A stretch of DNA of 50,140 nucleotides from Synergistaceae bacterium (GCA_012521675.1 JAAYLU010000025.1:1-50140), one strand, 5' to 3'. Positions 32,950 through 42,408 are shown, counted from the first letter of the stretch. Made by a program: numbers and translations. Notes: generated from the letters alone by a model not told the origin.

Positions 32950-33026
32950 CGGGACGTAGCGCAGTCTGGTAGCGTACCTGCATGGGGTGCAGGTGGTCGG
33001 AGGTTCGAATCCTCTCGTCCCGACCA
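32950..33026 (+). tRNA. tRNA-Pro (anticodon GGG)
   Basis: A complete 77-base cloverleaf with encoded CCA. The acceptor CGGGACG pairs with CGTCCCG. The anticodon arm CCTGC/GCAGG encloses ATGGGGT, placing GGG at 34-36. The T-arm is GGAGG/CCTCT-type with TTCGAAT. It begins with C, like other bacterial tRNA-Pro genes. Confidence 0.95.
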
Positions 33027-33032
33027 GGATGT

Positions 33033-33060
33033 AAAAGCGGGGGCATACCCCGCTTTTTTT
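33033..33060 (+). terminator. terminator of the tRNA-Pro gene
   Basis: GCGGGG pairs with CCCCGC around GCATA, followed by seven Ts. It leaves rsmA, which starts 16 bases later, without an obvious promoter of its own unless read-through occurs. Confidence 0.9.
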
Positions 33061-33075
33061 ATTCGGGAGTGGACA

Positions 33076-33882
33076 ATGAAGAACCCTTTCCAAGCCAAAA
33101 AGAGCCTCGGGCAGAACTTCCTCGTGGACAAGAACATACTGCGCCATATAGTGGACAGGGCGGCTATCTCCAAGGACGACGTCGTGCTGGAAGTCGGTGC
33201 CGGGCAGGGAGCGCTGACCCGGGCGCTGGCATCGTCCGGTTGCTCTTATCTTCACTCGGTGGAGATAGATCGAAGGCTGGCGCCCTTTCTTGAGGACATA
33301 CCCGCCGCTCATCCGGGGAGGGTCTCCATGATATGGGGGGACGCGCTCGCACTTGACTACTCGTCCCTATCCCCTCGTCCCTCGAAGGTCGTGGCAAACA
33401 TCCCGTACAACATCACCACCCCGCTGGTCTGGAGGTTCCTGGAGCAGCTTTCGCCCTTAGGGACCGACTACTTTCTGCTGATGGTCCAGAGGGAGGCGGC
33501 CGAGCGAATGGTCGCTCCGCCGCGTACCAAGGCGAGGTTCCCCCTCGGGATAACGCTGGAGCTGATGGGCGGCACGTCGATCATCAGGACCGTCTCCCCC
33601 AGGTCGTTCAGGCCGGTTCCGTCGGTCCTATCGGCGCTGATCGAGGTCGTCCTCACCGGCATTCATGCCGACCTTCCAAACGACCCTCTCTGGAGGTCGC
33701 TCCTGCGGGCGGGCTTCTCCCACAGGAGGAAAAAGCTGGCGAACAACCTGTCGGTTCTCCATCCGGCGAGGGACTGGGACAACCTGCTGGGTCAGGCGAA
33801 AATAGCCCCGAACGCCCGAGCCGAGGAGTTGACATGCGACCAGTGGATCGAGCTGTGGAGATTGGCCGCCGAGATCAAGTAA
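33076..33882 (+). CDS. rsmA: 16S rRNA adenine(1518/1519) dimethyltransferase
   Basis: Dimethylates two adenines near the 3-prime end of 16S rRNA. The 268-residue protein starts KNPFQAKKSLGQNFLVDKN. It has the SAM loop EVGAGQGALT and the catalytic NIPYNITTPL. FRPVPSVLSALIEV and HRRKKLANNL complete the C-terminal part. It is the only protein gene on this strand here, between the tRNA and convergent hup. Confidence 0.95.
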   Translation: MKNPFQAKKSLGQNFLVDKNILRHIVDRAAISKDDVVLEVGAGQGALTRALASSGCSYLHSVEIDRRLAPFLEDIPAAHPGRVSMIWGDALALDYSSLSPRPSKVVANIPYNITTPLVWRFLEQLSPLGTDYFLLMVQREAAERMVAPPRTKARFPLGITLELMGGTSIIRTVSPRSFRPVPSVLSALIEVVLTGIHADLPNDPLWRSLLRAGFSHRRKKLANNLSVLHPARDWDNLLGQAKIAPNARAEELTCDQWIELWRLAAEIK

Positions 33883-33914
33883 GGCCTCCATCCGGAACTT
33901 TCGGATAGAGGCCT
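33882..33914. terminator. hairpin between convergent rsmA and hup
   Basis: AGGCCTC and ATCCG pair with CGGAT and GAGGCCT around a short loop, directly after the rsmA stop. There is no T-run, but the stem is long and could serve both directions. Confidence 0.5.
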
Positions 33915-33944
33915 GAAGAAAAACGTGATCCAAAAAGGCTGGTA

Positions 33945-34220
33945 TTATTCCACCCTGTCCTTCAGCGCCTTGCCGGGACGGAAAACGGGGACTGTCTTCG
34001 CAGGTATCTTGATAACTTTCTTCGGGTCCTGCGGATTGCGCCCCTCGCGCGCTGCCCGCTGGCGGACCTCGAAAGTACCGAAACCCACGAGCTGCACCTT
34101 TTCCTTCCTCTCAAGGGCACCCTCAATCGCTCCGAAGACAGCCGCCACTGCCGCGGCCGACTCCTTCTTGTTCAATCCCGTAGCCTTGGCTACCTCCGCT
34201 ATGAGCTCTACCTTGGTCAC
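33945..34220 (-). CDS. hup: DNA-binding protein HU
   Basis: A small histone-like protein that bends and compacts DNA. The GTG at 34220 behind AGGAGG gives 91 residues, the family norm: [35 protein letters not shown], then [25 protein letters not shown] (the DNA-contact arms) and the C-terminal [14 protein letters not shown]. The upstream in-frame ATG at 34280 would add an unusual 20-residue basic leader and is rejected. It has its own promoter. Confidence 0.95.
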   Translation of the reverse strand: MTKVELIAEVAKATGLNKKESAAAVAAVFGAIEGALERKEKVQLVGFGTFEVRQRAAREGRNPQDPKKVIKIPAKTVPVFRPGKALKDRVE

Positions 34221-34307
34221 CTTGCACAGCCTCCTCTTGATGAATTTTGTCCGTTCAACCTCAGCTTTATTCGTTGCCAACCGCTTTAAGCCCCTGCCGA
34301 CGGTCTA

Positions 34308-34336
34308 TATTTACCAGCATTTCCAGTCTTGGTCAA
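34308..34336 (-). promoter_or_regulatory. hup promoter
   Basis: TTGACC (34336-34331) and TAAATA (34313-34308) are 17 bases apart on the minus strand. A leader of about 80 bases precedes the GTG start. Confidence 0.65.
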
Positions 34337-34345
34337 GCGAAATCT

Positions 34346-35662
34346 TCATTTTTCATCCCTGTTGCGCCAAAAAATGCGTATCGGCGAGCCGGAAAACTCA
34401 TTCAAGCCCCTTAATTCCTTCTCAATGTGGTTTTCAAACGACCTTGACACCAGGTTCGAGTCGTTCACGAAAAAGACGAAGGAGGGGGGGGTCGTCCCAG
34501 CCTGGGTGCAGTAGTATATCCTCAGCACCCTTCCCCTTCGGTCCACGGGAAGGGAGTCGAATGCGAGCACGTCCCTTACAAGGCGGTTCAGGGGCGTTGT
34601 GCCTATTCTTCTCCTCCTGTTCTCCGCCACTCGTACGATCGCATCCGGGAGCCTTTTCATCCCCCTGCCCGTCAAAGCGGAGACGAACAAGAGCGGCGCA
34701 TGCCGCAGGAAAACCATCTCGTCCTTGAATCGCTTCCTCATGGAATCGCCCAGCTTATTATCGCCTCCGAGGAGGTCCCACTTGTTCAGCACCAGCACTA
34801 TTCCCTTGCCCCGCTCGATCACGCGGGAGGCCAGTTTTTTATCCTGGTCGGTGAAGGGCTCGTTCGCGTCCATGACGAGGATGGCCACGTCGCTCCTGTC
34901 CACCGCCTGAAGGGCCCTGACGAAGGAGTAGTATTCTATGTCCCCGTCCATCCTGCTTTTTCTCCTCATCCCGGCGGTGTCGATGAAATTGAAGGTGATG
35001 CCATCGATCTCGACCATCGTGTCCAATGCATCGCGGGTGGTGCCCGGTATGTCGCTGACGAGCGCCCTCTCCTCCTTCGCCAGGTAGTTTACCAGGCTTG
35101 ACTTCCCGACGTTGGGGCGACCGACAATGGCGACCCCTATCGCATCCTCGTCCGCGGGCGGCTCCTCGATGTCGGAGAGTTTGGAGACGATGAGATCTCT
35201 CAGGTCGTATATGTAGCGCTTATGCTCCGCGCTTACACCTATGACCTCACCAAACCCCAGGGAATAAGCCTGGAAGACCAGGTCCTCGTGGATCCCGTCA
35301 TCGATTTTATTGGCCACTACGATCACGGGCTTCCCGGAGCGACGAAGCATGTCGGCGACATCCTCGTCCATCCACGTCGGCCCTTCCTTGCCGTCGATCA
35401 CGAAGAGCACGAGGTCGCTCTCGCTTATTGCGACCTTGATCTGTCTTCTCATACCCTGCACAAATTCGTTTTCGTCCCTGGCCAAAAAGCCGCCCGTGTC
35501 CACGACGAAGAACTTTTTGTCCCGCCATTCGGCCTCGCCGTACAGCCTGTCCCTCGTCACTCCCGGCATATCGTCGACAATGGCCTCTCGCCGCCCCAGA
35601 AGACGGTTGAAGAGCGACGATTTTCCCACGTTCGGCCTTCCCACTATAGAAACAACAGGCAT
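34346..35662 (-). CDS. der: Ribosome-assembly GTPase Der (EngA)
   Basis: A tandem GTPase required for 50S assembly. The 438-residue protein has two G domains: GRPNVGKSSLFNRL with NKID near the start, and GRPNVGKSSLVNYL with DTAGMRR and NKWDLL in the second. A KH-like C-terminus follows (RRGRVLRIYYCTQAGTTPPSF, NDSNLVSRSFENHIEKELR). Order and length are standard. It follows priA by 22 bases. Confidence 0.96.
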   Translation of the reverse strand: MPVVSIVGRPNVGKSSLFNRLLGRREAIVDDMPGVTRDRLYGEAEWRDKKFFVVDTGGFLARDENEFVQGMRRQIKVAISESDLVLFVIDGKEGPTWMDEDVADMLRRSGKPVIVVANKIDDGIHEDLVFQAYSLGFGEVIGVSAEHKRYIYDLRDLIVSKLSDIEEPPADEDAIGVAIVGRPNVGKSSLVNYLAKEERALVSDIPGTTRDALDTMVEIDGITFNFIDTAGMRRKSRMDGDIEYYSFVRALQAVDRSDVAILVMDANEPFTDQDKKLASRVIERGKGIVLVLNKWDLLGGDNKLGDSMRKRFKDEMVFLRHAPLLFVSALTGRGMKRLPDAIVRVAENRRRRIGTTPLNRLVRDVLAFDSLPVDRRGRVLRIYYCTQAGTTPPSFVFFVNDSNLVSRSFENHIEKELRGLNEFSGSPIRIFWRNRDEK

Positions 35663-35684
35663 TCTCCATTCCTCCCGGTGAAGC

Positions 35685-37493
35685 TCAATCTGTCCAGACG
35701 ATTATCTCCGGGAAGCCTCCCCTGGAGCGTCTTATCGAAAAAAAAGGCTCTAGAGCCCTGCGAACCGCCGAGACGGAGGACGACGCAACCCATAGGACGA
35801 GCGGCGGGTCGCCGGGGTCCATCGGGGCCAGCCCGGCCTCCCCCATGCTGGCAAGCAGCTCGGATTTCTGAGATTCGCCCCTCGCCCTTATCTCCACCAG
35901 GCATGAGAAGGGCGGCAGTCCGAGTTCCCGCCGTTCGGAGAGCTCCTGCCTCCAGAATACGTCCCATCCAAGCGCTATTCCTCTCTGCCAGCCGACACCC
36001 GGCCTCCTGCTCTGGAGAAGCACCGTCCTCTCCCCTGCACCCCTGCCCCTCCATATCGACTCCCATACCATGGAGAATGCGGTGAACCTGGCCTGGTACG
36101 CCGTGCTCCTGGCCTCCGCGTCGACGTCCAGCCAGGCGACGAAGCCGATCTCCAACAGGTCGCACAAGGAGAGGGCCGCCCGTGTGCCGAGCGCTATCCC
36201 GCCGGAAGAGAGGAGGTCGGAGATCTCCTTCAGTTTCCTCTTTCCCGCCGACTTCAGCTCGTCCAGCAATAGCGCCGGCTGTTTCCGGTTCGCCAAGCTC
36301 TTTGCCACCGAGTGGACGGCCTCAAGCCCCGGACGCTTGCCGCAGAGCAGGCGTCCTCTGCACTCCGGGCACTCTTCCGGCATCGGGGCGAGCGAACCGC
36401 ACGAAGGGCAACGAGTGCGATCGCGCTGCTCCTCCCGGACTACCGAGGCACCGCACTCCCCGCAGCGCACCGATCCGCCGCACTCCTCGCACGCTATCTC
36501 CCCCGCGAAGCCCTTTCTGTCTAGAAGCCAGAGGGCGACCCTTCCCGAGGCAAGGCACGATTCCGTTCCAGTGAGGAGCGCGCTCGTGAGCGGCAGGGTG
36601 TCGCTTAAACCTCGAATTGAGGCGTCGAAGGCTTCTTTTACGTCGACGAATCGAAGCCTGCTTCTGTCGGGCCTATCTGTCGACCTGGGTTTTCCATGCA
36701 GAAAGGCCCTAGACGACGGCACTCTACCGGAGAGAAGCAGGTTCGCCGACTCGAGCCTGGCCCTCTTGCCCGCGAGGGTCCTGACGTTTACCCTCGGCCT
36801 CGCGTAGGAGCGGTAAGAACCGCTACTCTCCTCGTCGACGATTATCGCGTCCACCCTCCCAAGAGGGGCGAACAGGGCACCGGGGCCGCCGACGACGCCG
36901 CGCACCTCGCCGTTTCGCGCTGCCATCCACGCTGCTAACTGCCTCTTGCCGCCCTGTGACGGCCAAAGAAGAGCCACCTCTCTTACCTCGCCCGGAAGGT
37001 TGTCCCAGAACTCCCTCGCCAGTCCCTGCTCCGGAAAGAGGATGATAAAATTACCGCTGCGCTTGATCAGCTCGACATACCTGAGCCATCTATCCTCCCG
37101 ACGGCAAGAGTATTGAAAGGTCTCCCCGCCTTCGGCTTTTCTATCGCAAGGGGATGGCGGCGCAAGGTTCAGCTTCTCGGCCGAGGCGAACAGAACGGAC
37201 GGTGCGCCGATTCGTATGAGCTCGCCTGCTCCGCACAGAAAGGCCCCGCCTCCCCATTCAAACAGCTCCGCAAGGCCCTCCGGGAAGAGCGGAGCTTCGT
37301 CCAGCACGGCCCTTACAGACTTGAGGGCGAAGGTATCGTCCCTGTTGAGACTCCCGGCGCCCCTGATGATCCCGATACGCTCTCCTCGCCCCAAGGGGAC
37401 AACCACCCTCGACCCGATCTCCACGGGAGAGTTCGCTTCGTAAGTCAGGCCATGCCACCAGGGTCCGGGGACTGTCACCTCATAATAGGGCAT
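35685..37493 (-). CDS. priA: PriA-like primosomal protein N-prime, ATPase motifs degenerate
   Basis: PriA restarts stalled forks. The 602-residue protein (usual 700-800) keeps the N-terminal DNA-binding part (VTVPGPWWHGLTYE, VGSRVVVPLG-like) and the central zinc modules, with eight Cys in four C-X2-C pairs (335/338, 344/347, 362/365, 375/378). The Walker A GVTGSGKTE that should sit near residue 145 is absent, replaced by RSGNFIILFPEQGL. DEEH of motif II reads DEES (220-223). The motif V GTQ.IAKGHDF region is shortened to GTRAALSLCDLLEIG, and the GRAGR motif VI is altered. Hydrolysis is thus doubtful; Actinobacteria have a similarly inactive PriA. It lies between coaBC and der. Confidence 0.88.
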   Translation of the reverse strand: MPYYEVTVPGPWWHGLTYEANSPVEIGSRVVVPLGRGERIGIIRGAGSLNRDDTFALKSVRAVLDEAPLFPEGLAELFEWGGGAFLCGAGELIRIGAPSVLFASAEKLNLAPPSPCDRKAEGGETFQYSCRREDRWLRYVELIKRSGNFIILFPEQGLAREFWDNLPGEVREVALLWPSQGGKRQLAAWMAARNGEVRGVVGGPGALFAPLGRVDAIIVDEESSGSYRSYARPRVNVRTLAGKRARLESANLLLSGRVPSSRAFLHGKPRSTDRPDRSRLRFVDVKEAFDASIRGLSDTLPLTSALLTGTESCLASGRVALWLLDRKGFAGEIACEECGGSVRCGECGASVVREEQRDRTRCPSCGSLAPMPEECPECRGRLLCGKRPGLEAVHSVAKSLANRKQPALLLDELKSAGKRKLKEISDLLSSGGIALGTRAALSLCDLLEIGFVAWLDVDAEARSTAYQARFTAFSMVWESIWRGRGAGERTVLLQSRRPGVGWQRGIALGWDVFWRQELSERRELGLPPFSCLVEIRARGESQKSELLASMGEAGLAPMDPGDPPLVLWVASSSVSAVRRALEPFFSIRRSRGGFPEIIVWTD

Positions 37494-37502
37494 GAAGGGC
37501 CT

Positions 37503-38708
37503 TCAGCCGAGAGTTATCGTGTTCCAAATCTCCTCCGCGACGTCCTCCTTTGACCCGGTGAAGACAGAGGAGGCACCGTCCGCCCCGAGTATGCGCACGG
37601 TGTTCGTGTCTACCCCGAAGCCGGACCGGGGATCGGTTATGTCGTTGGCGACGATGTAATCCAGTTTCTTCCTCCCCATCTTACCGACGGCATTCTGGAC
37701 GATGTCGTGGCTCTCTGCGGCGAAGCCGACCAGCACCTGTCCCGGTCTCTTCGTGGCTCCGAGGGCAGCGGCTATGTCCGTGTTCTGGACGAGGTCGATG
37801 GTCGTCGTCTCACGGTCGCCCCTCTTGATCTTCTCGTCCGCGAACGAGGCGGGACGAAAATCCCCTACGGCGGCGGCCTTGACTATGTAGTCCGCGTCTC
37901 CGGATCGGGTCATGACCACCTCCCTCATCTCCTCGGCCGAGACGACCTTTACGACGTCAAGGCCGGCCAGGTTCGTCAACGAGGACGGACCCAACACGAG
38001 GGTCACCTCGGCGCCCCTGTACCACGCCGCCCTGGCGACCGCCAGTCCCATCTTCCCGGAGCTGGGGTTGCCGATGAAGCGCACGGGATCGAGGTACTCG
38101 TGGGTCGGCCCGGCTGTTACGAGGACCCGCTTTCCAGCGAGATCGTCATGCGGACAGAGAATCCGCCAGGTCTCCTCCATTATCACTTCCGTGGCGGGCA
38201 GGCGACCCTTGCCCTCGTACCCGCAGGCCAGCGGGCCGGCGTCCGGGTCCAGAATGAAGAGGCCTCTCTCCTTCAGGGTCTCGATGTTGGTCGACGTGGC
38301 GGCGTTGGCGAGCATGTCCACGTTCATCGCCGGGCAGAGCAGTACCGGGGCGCGCGTCGCAAGGATCAGCGAGCCTAGCAGCTCCTTTCCCCTGCCCTGG
38401 GCGGTGTTGGCAAGAGTCTCGGCGGTACAGGGGGCGACGACCACTATCTCGGCCCAATCAGCAAGCGAGATGTGGGGTATCCTCCAGCCGTGGTCGTCGG
38501 ACAGAAAATCCCTTCCGCACCAGGCGCGCCTGCCGGCGAGGGTCGAAAGGGTCAGAGGGCTGACGAACCTCTCTCCTCCCTCGGTGAGAACGACCTCGAC
38601 CTCGCACTCCGCCTTCGTCAGAGCCCTGACGATCTCGGGCGCCTTGTAGGCGGAGATGCCTCCGGCAATACCGAGGACCGCCCGTCTATTCCTCTTCCAC
38701 CCGGGCAT
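37503..38708 (-). CDS. coaBC: Bifunctional phosphopantothenoylcysteine decarboxylase/synthetase
   Basis: Second and third steps of CoA synthesis from pantothenate. The 401-residue protein has a CoaC flavin domain (LGIAGGISAYKAPEIVRAL, HISLADWAEIVVVAPCTAET, PAMNVDM) and a CoaB domain (VLVTAGPTHEYLDPVRFIGNPSSGKMG, AAVGDFRP, LVGFAAESHD, NDI). Order and length are standard. It overlaps rpoZ by 23 bases. Confidence 0.95.
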   Translation of the reverse strand: MPGWKRNRRAVLGIAGGISAYKAPEIVRALTKAECEVEVVLTEGGERFVSPLTLSTLAGRRAWCGRDFLSDDHGWRIPHISLADWAEIVVVAPCTAETLANTAQGRGKELLGSLILATRAPVLLCPAMNVDMLANAATSTNIETLKERGLFILDPDAGPLACGYEGKGRLPATEVIMEETWRILCPHDDLAGKRVLVTAGPTHEYLDPVRFIGNPSSGKMGLAVARAAWYRGAEVTLVLGPSSLTNLAGLDVVKVVSAEEMREVVMTRSGDADYIVKAAAVGDFRPASFADEKIKRGDRETTTIDLVQNTDIAAALGATKRPGQVLVGFAAESHDIVQNAVGKMGRKKLDYIVANDITDPRSGFGVDTNTVRILGADGASSVFTGSKEDVAEEIWNTITLG

Positions 38709-38928
38709 CTTCCTCGGCCTCGAGCTTTTCTTCCTCAGCCGGACAGTTCGGCCTTCCCTGGTAGAACTCCTCCAAGGCTGTGGAGATGAACTTTTCGTTC
38801 TCCTCCTCGAGAGTCCGCCCCTTCTGCTCGCTTAAAGCCCGCGCCCTGGCCGCCACAGCCACGGTCAGGACGTATTTATTGTCTATCCCCTGCTTTTCTC
38901 CAAGGGAATCCAAGTCGTACAGCTTCAT
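38686..38928 (-). CDS. rpoZ: RNA polymerase omega subunit
   Basis: An 80-residue protein whose DNKYVLTVAVAARARALSEQ helix is the omega signature and binds beta-prime. A glutamate-rich tail follows. It lies between gmk (4-base overlap) and coaBC (23-base overlap), a widely conserved order. Confidence 0.9.
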   Translation of the reverse strand: MKLYDLDSLGEKQGIDNKYVLTVAVAARARALSEQKGRTLEEENEKFISTALEEFYQGRPNCPAEEEKLEAEEDARVEEE

Positions 38929-39542
38929 GATCCCACTCCTCCTTGTTGCTTTTCGTCATTCCCGTACGTAGAAATAATGCCCTTTAGCTCCCTTGCCGCC
39001 CTTTCGACGCAGTCATTGACGATGACGTAGTCGTAGAGAGGAAGCTGTTCCATCTCCCGTCTCGCATTGCAGAGGCGCAGCTTGAGAAGATCCTCGGTCT
39101 CGGTTCCCCTGTCGCGGAGCCTCTTCTCCAGCTCCTCGAAGGACGGGGGTGTCACAAACAGGAGCACACTCTCCGGCATGCTCTCCCTGACCTGCAACGC
39201 CCCCTGCACATCTATTTCGAGCAGGATATCCTCTCCCGACTCAAGCACTCGGTTCACGTCCTCCCTCAGGGTTCCATAGTACTCTCCGTGGACGACCGCA
39301 TGCTCCAGAAAGTCCCCTATCCTCAGCCTGTCAAGGAAGTCCTCCTTCGAGATGAACCGGTAGTCAACTCCTTCTCTCTCGCCCTCTCTCGGCGGCCTGG
39401 TGGTACAAGAGACCGAGAAGGTTATCCCCTCGGCCCCCTCGAACATGATTTTCCTCAGGGTGCCCTTGCCGGCGCCGCTCGGCCCCGAGAGCACGAAGAG
39501 CCTACCCCTCTGTTTTCCTGACATCTTCGCTTTCGCCTTCAT
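38925..39542 (-). CDS. gmk: Guanylate kinase
   Basis: Phosphorylates GMP. The P-loop [14 protein letters not shown] is followed by [31 protein letters not shown] and DVQGA, all typical. Its frame begins at 39542 and overlaps remA by 41 bases; an ATG at 39524 nearer the P-loop could also be the start. The gmk-rpoZ-coaBC order supports the call. Confidence 0.95.
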   Translation of the reverse strand: MKAKAKMSGKQRGRLFVLSGPSGAGKGTLRKIMFEGAEGITFSVSCTTRPPREGEREGVDYRFISKEDFLDRLRIGDFLEHAVVHGEYYGTLREDVNRVLESGEDILLEIDVQGALQVRESMPESVLLFVTPPSFEELEKRLRDRGTETEDLLKLRLCNARREMEQLPLYDYVIVNDCVERAARELKGIISTYGNDEKQQGGVGS

Positions 39543-39771
39543 ACCTGTTGACGATGGTCTCCGGCTGAATAGCCGAGAGAATCACGTGGTTGCTGTCGGT
39601 TATAAGTATCGCCCTGGTCTTTCTTCCCTGGGTCGCGTCGATCAGCCTGCCCTCCGTCCTCGCCTCTTCCTTCAGGCGTTTGATCGGGGCGGACGTGGGG
39701 TGCACTATGCCCACTATGCGTTCGGCCACTATCATGTTGCCAAATCCTATGTGAACCAGGCGTCCGGCCAT
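39502..39771 (-). CDS. remA: RemA/DUF370-type regulator
   Basis: RemA is a small DNA-binding protein that activates biofilm genes in Bacillus. Here it may regulate other genes. Start at the ATG 39771 ([12 protein letters not shown]), with GGAG eight bases upstream, gives 89 residues. [21 protein letters not shown] and [26 protein letters not shown] fit the family; the acidic tail continues into gmk. The start lies inside the end of yicC. Confidence 0.85.
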   Translation of the reverse strand: MAGRLVHIGFGNMIVAERIVGIVHPTSAPIKRLKEEARTEGRLIDATQGRKTRAILITDSNHVILSAIQPETIVNRYEGESEDVRKTEG

Positions 39772-39776
39772 GATCA

Positions 39777-40661
39777 TCACTCCACGTTCTGGACTTGTTC
39801 CCTTATCTTCTCGAGGATGGCTTTTGCCTCCACCACCATCCATCGGAGTTCCGCGTCCGCAATTTTGGAACCTATCGTGTTTACCTCCCTGTTCATCTCC
39901 TGCAGGAGAAAATCGAGCTTTCTCCCCTCCGACTCCTTGCCGTTCAGTATGGTCTTGAACTGACCGAGATGGCTCTTTGCCCTAACAAACTCTTCGGATA
40001 TATCCCACTTGTCGGAGAGTATGACTATCTCCTGCGCGATGCGGTTCTGATCGACGTCAAGGGAGACGCCTTCCAGCAAGGAGGCGATCCTGGCCCTGGT
40101 CTCGTTCATGACCTCCTCTTTTTTGGCCGTCCATGCCGTCTCGAGAGAGTCCACCAAGTCTCCCAAGGAAGCCAGGTATTCCTCAATGGCAGCAAGCAAA
40201 TTCGCCCCTTCGACCTCTCTCATTTCCAATAGGTTCACGACAGCCCTGTCTAGGAGTTCCTCCATCGCCGTCCTTATCATCTCCTCCAAGCGGTCCGACC
40301 GGGAGGGAGAATCGAACACTCCGGGCAGAGTCAACAGGGAATCCAGCGAGGGAGGAGCACTATTCCCCAAGGTCGCCGCGAGCTCCGAGAGCTGTTCGTG
40401 GTAATTTGAGAGCAGCTCGGTGTCCAAAGAGGCCGTCCTGTACTGGGCAGCCCAGTGCAGCTCCACGGTGCAGCGCATCTTCCCCCTGCCGGTTCCCTGC
40501 CTTAGCCTGTTTGTCACAACCGGCTCGAAGGAGGCCAACTCCCTGGGGAGCCGCGGAGATATCTCCTGGTAACGGTGATTGACGGAGGAAAGCTCCAGGA
40601 TCATCGTTCCCCAGTCGTAGACGCCTGACTCCCTGGTAAAGCCGGTCATGCTGCGTATCAT
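39777..40661 (-). CDS. YicC/YloC family endoribonuclease
   Basis: The 294-residue protein starts [11 protein letters not shown], the family signature, at ATG 40661. The frame is longer but this start has GGAGGGAG upstream and overlaps the hflX stop by four bases. The C-terminal [18 protein letters not shown] (usual DI.EEi.RL.sHl..f) and [21 protein letters not shown] are diagnostic. Members cleave RNA; YicC acts on the RyhB RNA in E. coli. The neighbours are remA and gmk, the common yicC-remA-gmk-rpoZ order. Confidence 0.94.
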   Translation of the reverse strand: MIRSMTGFTRESGVYDWGTMILELSSVNHRYQEISPRLPRELASFEPVVTNRLRQGTGRGKMRCTVELHWAAQYRTASLDTELLSNYHEQLSELAATLGNSAPPSLDSLLTLPGVFDSPSRSDRLEEMIRTAMEELLDRAVVNLLEMREVEGANLLAAIEEYLASLGDLVDSLETAWTAKKEEVMNETRARIASLLEGVSLDVDQNRIAQEIVILSDKWDISEEFVRAKSHLGQFKTILNGKESEGRKLDFLLQEMNREVNTIGSKIADAELRWMVVEAKAILEKIREQVQNVE

Positions 40662-41761
40662 GCAGGTTCTCCCTCCGTATTGTCCAACATTCGAGCGAGC
40701 GCCCTCCGAAGCTCCGGCAATCCCCTTTTGTCGAGAGTGCAAACGCCGAACACCTGGTTTTCTCCAACCCCAAGGCGGGCCATGGCGGCGCTCAAATCAT
40801 CCTTGGAGACCAAGTCCATCTTGTTCAAGACAAAGAGTCGCGGCGTATCGCCCGCCCCGATCTCGTACAGAGTCTGCTCCACTACGTCCCTGACCTCGAG
40901 GAAGTCGGGCGCGGAGACGTCTATGACTATCAGCAACAGGTCGGAGCCAGTAATCTCCTCCAGGGTCGTCCTGAAGGCGGCCACGAGTCCCGGGGGCAGA
41001 TCCCTGATGAAACCCACCGTGTCCGACACGAGGACGTTCCTGCCCGACGACAGAAAGACCGAGCGAATGAATGTGTCGAGAGTGGTGAATAGCCTGTCCT
41101 CGACGATGAGCGAAGAGTCGCCGCTCAACGCCCTCAGGAGCGATGACTTTCCGCTGTTGGTGTATCCGACGAGGGAGACAACGGGCGCTCGCATCTTTCT
41201 CCTCCTGGCCCTTTGAAGCTCCCTTTTTCGCTTCAGGGTCCGGAGTTTTTTTCCGATGTCCCTGATCCTGCGTTCAAGCCTTCTTCGATGGATCTCGAAC
41301 TCCGTCTCGCCGGGGCCTCTCGTGCCTATGCCTCCGCCGAGGCGCGACATCTGGACCCCCAGCCCCTTCAGATGGGGTATCTCGTATCTGCAGAGGGCCA
41401 TCTCGACCTGCAGCTTGGCCTCGGACGTCCGTGCTCGCTTCTCGAAGATCTTCATGATCACGAAAGGGCGATCCCACACTTCTATTCCCACGACCGACTG
41501 AAGATTGCTCTTCTGTCCGGGGCTGAGGCTTTCGTTGCACACTAGCAGGTCCGCGCCTGTCTCCCGGCAGAAAAGCGCCGCCTCTTCAACTTTTCCCTTG
41601 CCCAAAAGGAACGCCGGGTCGGGCTTTCCCCTTTTCTGGACCACCGTACCGACGGTGGCGATGCCGAGGTTTTCCAGGAGCAGGGAGAGTTCTTCCATGA
41701 GGAGCGTTGGGGAGAAGTTTTGCCCGGGCAGCTCTATGGCAGCCAGGACCGCCTTTTTCAT
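40658..41761 (-). CDS. hflX: GTPase HflX
   Basis: A ribosome-binding GTPase that splits stalled or hibernating ribosomes. The frame runs to 41923, but the ATG at 41761 (MKKAVLAAIELPG) has a ribosome site (GGAGAAAGAG) and overlaps the plsC stop by four bases; this gives 367 residues. The HflX-specific GLGVQMSRLGGGIGTRGPGE region precedes the G domain (GYTNSGKSSLL, DTVGFIRDLPP, NKMD). Confidence 0.95.
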   Translation of the reverse strand: MKKAVLAAIELPGQNFSPTLLMEELSLLLENLGIATVGTVVQKRGKPDPAFLLGKGKVEEAALFCRETGADLLVCNESLSPGQKSNLQSVVGIEVWDRPFVIMKIFEKRARTSEAKLQVEMALCRYEIPHLKGLGVQMSRLGGGIGTRGPGETEFEIHRRRLERRIRDIGKKLRTLKRKRELQRARRRKMRAPVVSLVGYTNSGKSSLLRALSGDSSLIVEDRLFTTLDTFIRSVFLSSGRNVLVSDTVGFIRDLPPGLVAAFRTTLEEITGSDLLLIVIDVSAPDFLEVRDVVEQTLYEIGAGDTPRLFVLNKMDLVSKDDLSAAMARLGVGENQVFGVCTLDKRGLPELRRALARMLDNTEGEPA

Positions 41762-42408
41762 GAAATCTCTTTCTCCGCCGGCGACCGGCGGCCGCCCAAA
41801 GAGGCGAAGGAATCGTCGAGATCCTTCAACAGGGAGTCCCTGCCCTCTTTTCCAAGAGGGGCATACTTCGACGAGTCGATCGCATCCCCGAAGACAATTG
41901 ACAGGCGCAACGGCTTCACCCAATTTCTTCCCGGCGGCATGGCCTCGAAGGCACCGGAGATCATCGCCGGCACGACCGGGGCCCCCGACTTAAGAGCGAT
42001 CAAGGCCACTCCTCCCTCCAGAGGCTGTAGATTTCCGTCGGTAGAACGGCCTCCCTCGGGGAAGATAAGCACGTTCTCGCCGCTTTCAAGGAGCTTCAGG
42101 AAGGTGCGAAGAGCGGCACCGGCCCTCTGGCTGTCGCTTTTGCTCACTGGTATCGCACCGAGCGCGCGGATCGCGCCACCGAATAGAAAAGGTTTGAAGA
42201 GCTCCTCCTTTGCAAGGTAGCGGAGGCGACGAGGGAAAACCGCGCCCATTATCACGGGATCCAGGTTGCTGGTGTGATTGGCGGCCACGATGACGTTTCG
42301 CCCCGGGAGAGCGGAGGTCCATTTTATTGAAAGGCGATTGTAGACCTTCAGGCATATGAAGAAAAATCGTCTGACAAGAAAGTAGAAGACCCTGTTGTAG
42401 AGCGTCAT
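41758..42408 (-). CDS. plsC: 1-acyl-sn-glycerol-3-phosphate acyltransferase (PlsC)
   Basis: Adds the second acyl chain in phosphatidate synthesis. The 216-residue protein has an N-terminal membrane-anchoring stretch, the NHTSNLDPV catalytic motif (HX4D), and FPEGGRS. It sits directly after cmk, with four-base overlaps on both sides, as is common in Firmicutes and relatives. Together with plsX in this window it supplies the phospholipid branch. Confidence 0.93.
   Translation of the reverse strand: MTLYNRVFYFLVRRFFFICLKVYNRLSIKWTSALPGRNVIVAANHTSNLDPVIMGAVFPRRLRYLAKEELFKPFLFGGAIRALGAIPVSKSDSQRAGAALRTFLKLLESGENVLIFPEGGRSTDGNLQPLEGGVALIALKSGAPVVPAMISGAFEAMPPGRNWVKPLRLSIVFGDAIDSSKYAPLGKEGRDSLLKDLDDSFASLGGRRSPAEKEIS

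Noticed and set aside
29337-33173. 1278-residue minus-strand open frame across the PFOR gene
   Set aside because: It is antisense to a clearly coding gene, crosses the PFOR terminator and the tRNA-Pro gene, and has no recognisable domain. Strong GC codon bias in PFOR makes such shadows expected.
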